The notes beneath the pieces were generated by a model. It had not been told where the DNA came from. It saw only the letters and a program-made list of their open reading frames with translations, and searched no databases. A program made the position numbers and the translations under genes. This document shows positions 61,396 to 64,000 of a stretch of DNA of 64,000 nucleotides, in pieces (the first letter of the stretch is position 1; every line of letters begins with the position of its first letter). Origin of the DNA: Lepas anatifera (taxonomy: Eukaryota; Arthropoda; Thecostraca; Lepadidae); NCBI GenBank assembly GCA_034440635.1, contig JAOTON010001669.1:1741501-1805500 (forward strand), written 5' to 3'.

Positions 61396-62361
61396 GGGCT
61401 TCGGGTGGCGTGCCGGGCGCCCTCGGCGGCCGTCTGGAGGGGCTTTACACACTTGCTGATAGGGCTGGCCTGAATCGTTGGACTGGATAGTAAACAAGCA
61501 TGGGTTGATATTTGCGGAGTAAGGGGAGGGGTCACGACCCAGGGATTTTTGGTTTTCCTCTAGGGTTTCCAGGTATAGGGTATTGCCATGTCGTGTTAAC
61601 TCATCCGGGACCTAACTCAGTCGAGAAGAGACCACCAGTGCTATAAACAATGGTAGCAGAAGATCGAGTAGACTAGCGAAAAAGGAAGGCTGGGATAAAC
61701 AACAAATTTTCTTTTTAACATTCAAAATCAGTTTATGTCGTCGTTGTGCACATTTTCGGATAAGACAAACACATGGCATCGATGGCGAAAAATCAAAGAG
61801 AATCCAACGTATCATGGATGCCTCTTTGTTAGGCCACGGCGTCGTATCCGCAGTGGGAACAACAGTTACCGGAACACACTACTCACTTCACTACGATTTC
61901 CTACGTAGGTAGAGCCCAGTGGTTCCCCACCGCCGAGTCGTGACCGGGCCCGAGCGACTCCGGAGTTAGATTTCAACACAGATTATGACTCCTTGACTCA
62001 TGAGTTGGAGCTGGTTGACTCACAAATAAGAATAAAAGCCATGATGCGTCGGACCAAAGGACACCATTGAGTTGAAATAACTTACTGAGTAAATATGAGT
62101 TGAGTAGTCATTAATAGAAATGAGTCAGAATGGGTCTTGAGTGAAAGTTTGACTTTATGGAGATAACCCGTTATTTAACATGGACTTTTTTAGTTCTTCG
62201 AGGCTTTTTACTCCGCAGGACACAAACTGTTAGGTTTAAATGACATTATATTTAACTTGTGCCGTGCACAGGGCGGGCGGGGGAGGAGATCGGTTTCTTA
62301 GCACTCCCACTCCCGCGCTTTTCAGCCTGTTCCCTCAATCTCCATGGGTAGATGAACGAGA
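61396..62361. other. Upstream intergenic
   Basis: No gene recognised. Repeated TGAGT/GACTCA words at about 61988-62150 form a loose, AP-1-like rich stretch. Confidence 0.4.
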
Positions 62362-62365
62362 CTAA

Positions 62366-62780
62366 AGGGCATGTGGCACCTTGGTCGAATCCAGGAATTT
62401 AGTGTAACTAGGGGTGTTTCTAGCCGAAAATCATGAAAGCGTCCATGATTTTCTGAAAAATGTACAATGAGCTCAATATTATTTTTGCTTAAATGTTCCT
62501 CTAAGATGAAAAATAAACCTCTGTCTGTGGATAACGTCATGATCTGGCAACTACTACCATATTCAATAAGCTTCAATTGGCTAATTGCTCACTGTGGCAT
62601 CAGCGCTGTCGTCACACTAACATCTGACAACTGCAGCAACCTGGCTGGGTTATATTTGGGGTACATTTCAGGTCGGTTTTTTAATTTTCTCCACGGAATT
62701 TTGAGCTTCAAGAAAAATGATATATTGAGTACCCGGTTTTCCGGCGTGCTTTACAACTCACGTAAGGTGTCACATTCCCT
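62366..62780 (-). mobile_element. MITE-1 copy E (415 bp), diverged
   Basis: The left border is CTAA (62362-62365), a mutated TTAA, and the right border is TTAA 62781-62784. Same orientation as copies C and D. It is shorter by an internal deletion near the right end, and its CRE palindrome has decayed (GTGGCATCAGC). Confidence 0.85.
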
Positions 62781-62784
62781 TTAA

Positions 62785-63664
62785 CACCCGCACTGGAGGG
62801 GGTCTGGCACTAACGCACTGAAGGGGGCCTGGTAGGCCCCCTAAGATCTCAGAAACAAAGAAGTGTAGAAAAACGTCATTTGGCAGGTGGGTGGGGGCTA
62901 TGGTGATCTACATCATGACCAACTTTTATTGACCTAGTTCAATATGTTCAAGGTCGAACGAGGTCATAAAGGTCAAATATTGGCCATGCTGGGGATCGAT
63001 TGGTAAACGCCGTGATTATGCGGGCAAATGGCGGGAATAAGCTAAAAACGGACCAGGTTCATATACAGGTCTCAAAGAGCCTTCCCTACAATTTTGGGCT
63101 CAAGGTCATTCAAGGTCATTGACCTTTAAGGTCACAATATGGTATACTACTTATGATGTACACTTTGACTAACACTATAGCCACTGTTGGGCAAGAACTA
63201 CGGATTAGCCTTTCCCAATGACCTTTGACCTTGAAATTTGTATTGGGGTACCTTATCGATGACGTCATAGTATAAGATACGTCAGACCGGGTAACGCCAT
63301 TTGACCGGAAGCACTGTGGTCAGTGATCTTGAAAGTGCACATGACCTTGAACTGTGACCTTGACCTTCATGTGAGGTGACCTTGACATATAATCCCGGCT
63401 ATATGGCGTTATGACTTCACCACTCGGTCTCCAATGCAAGCTAACTGGTCCGACCGCGCGATTACGGCGATCCCAAAATACAGGTCTGACTTTGAAAGCC
63501 TGAAGTCAAAACATTTTCGACCGATTTAAAAAAAAATCTTCACCAATATACGCGCTATTGAATGCTGTTAAATGTGGCAAAGTATCGTGTTTCGGCTACG
63601 AGCGGTTCTCCGGCCACCTCGGAAAAACAGGAGGGGGCCTCCGAGGCCCCCTCCAGTGCGCGTG
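62785..63664. mobile_element. AGGTCA-rich TTAA element, copy 2 (880 bp)
   Basis: TTAA at 62781-62784 (shared with MITE-1 copy E) and 63665-63668. The ends and hairpins match copy 1 at 48191-49099 in inverse orientation, including GGGGGCCTCCGAGGCCCCC near its right end. TGACCT half-sites cluster at 63105-63135 and 63340-63386, so the receptor-like repeats are kept in both copies. No transposase frame. Confidence 0.9.
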
Positions 63665-63668
63665 TTAA

Positions 63669-64000
63669 ACAGATACGGCTAGATCAAAAGGTCACAAAAC
63701 GTGGTTTCAGAAGCCATATTCTCATTTTTGCGAATTCGGTCTCCAAGTACCTTAAAATCGCTCTCAAAGTCAACATTTCTAGACGACTTATCGATAATTC
63801 TCACTATCGATCAAATAACGTAGCCTCGGCATGACCATCAATTTCTCTATGAACTAGGTCATATCTGTCCCTAAACAGTAGTGTAGAACCTCGAACTATC
63901 ACATAAAAATTACTTGAAAAAACAACATTCCAAAAGACTTTTGAAACAGAAATATAGGACTAAAGAAATCACAATTGACCAATCAGAATCCCAAGAATTC
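63669..64000. other. Intergenic, no gene recognised
   Basis: AT-rich DNA to the end of the window with no recognisable gene. Confidence 0.4.

Overview
The window is animal nuclear DNA. It is gene-poor, rich in repeats and has no bacterial gene order. The only protein-coding host gene I can support is a tristetraprolin/TIS11-type (ZFP36 family) CCCH zinc-finger gene on the minus strand. It has a 25-codon exon 1 (61181-61107), a 3.86-kb intron and a 317-codon exon 2 (57251-56298). The two-exon layout, the L1/Tx1-like LINE and the mix of TTAA-flanked and hAT-like miniature elements fit an invertebrate metazoan. The sequence alone does not let me name the phylum.

Layout. 0-3.3 kb: a 17-bp minisatellite, then a tRNA-like SINE head split by a TTAA-flanked element, then copy A of a short TTAA element (MITE-1). 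3.3-9 kb: no recognisable gene, one small hAT-like element. 9.05-10.7 kb: a GC-rich 35/33-bp minisatellite. 11.07-12.26 kb: a long imperfect palindrome with almost no loop, which nothing else in the window explains. 12-36 kb: intergenic DNA with hAT-like elements (several with 8-bp target-site duplications) and six tandem arrays (about 100, 58, 41, 82, 20 and 185 bp), plus (CT)n and (GAT)n. 36-49 kb: MITE-1 copies B, C and D, more hAT-like elements, a hairpin cluster, and a 909-bp TTAA element carrying many AGGTCA half-sites. 49.8-52.6 kb: a 5'-truncated LINE with poly(A) and a 14-15-bp target-site duplication. 53.5-61.4 kb: CpG-rich DNA and the TIS11-type gene, with CRE, CCAAT and GC-box motifs just upstream of exon 1. 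62.4-63.7 kb: MITE-1 copy E and a second AGGTCA element, sharing one TTAA.

How the parts may work together. The gene product should bind AU-rich mRNAs through two CX8CX5CX3H fingers and recruit CCR4-NOT through a C-terminal LPVF-type motif. It carries two 14-3-3/kinase-type serine sites. The elements around it carry nuclear-receptor half-sites and CRE palindromes, so they could act as mobile regulatory DNA; that is inference. No CRISPR array, operon or intact tRNA/rRNA gene was seen.
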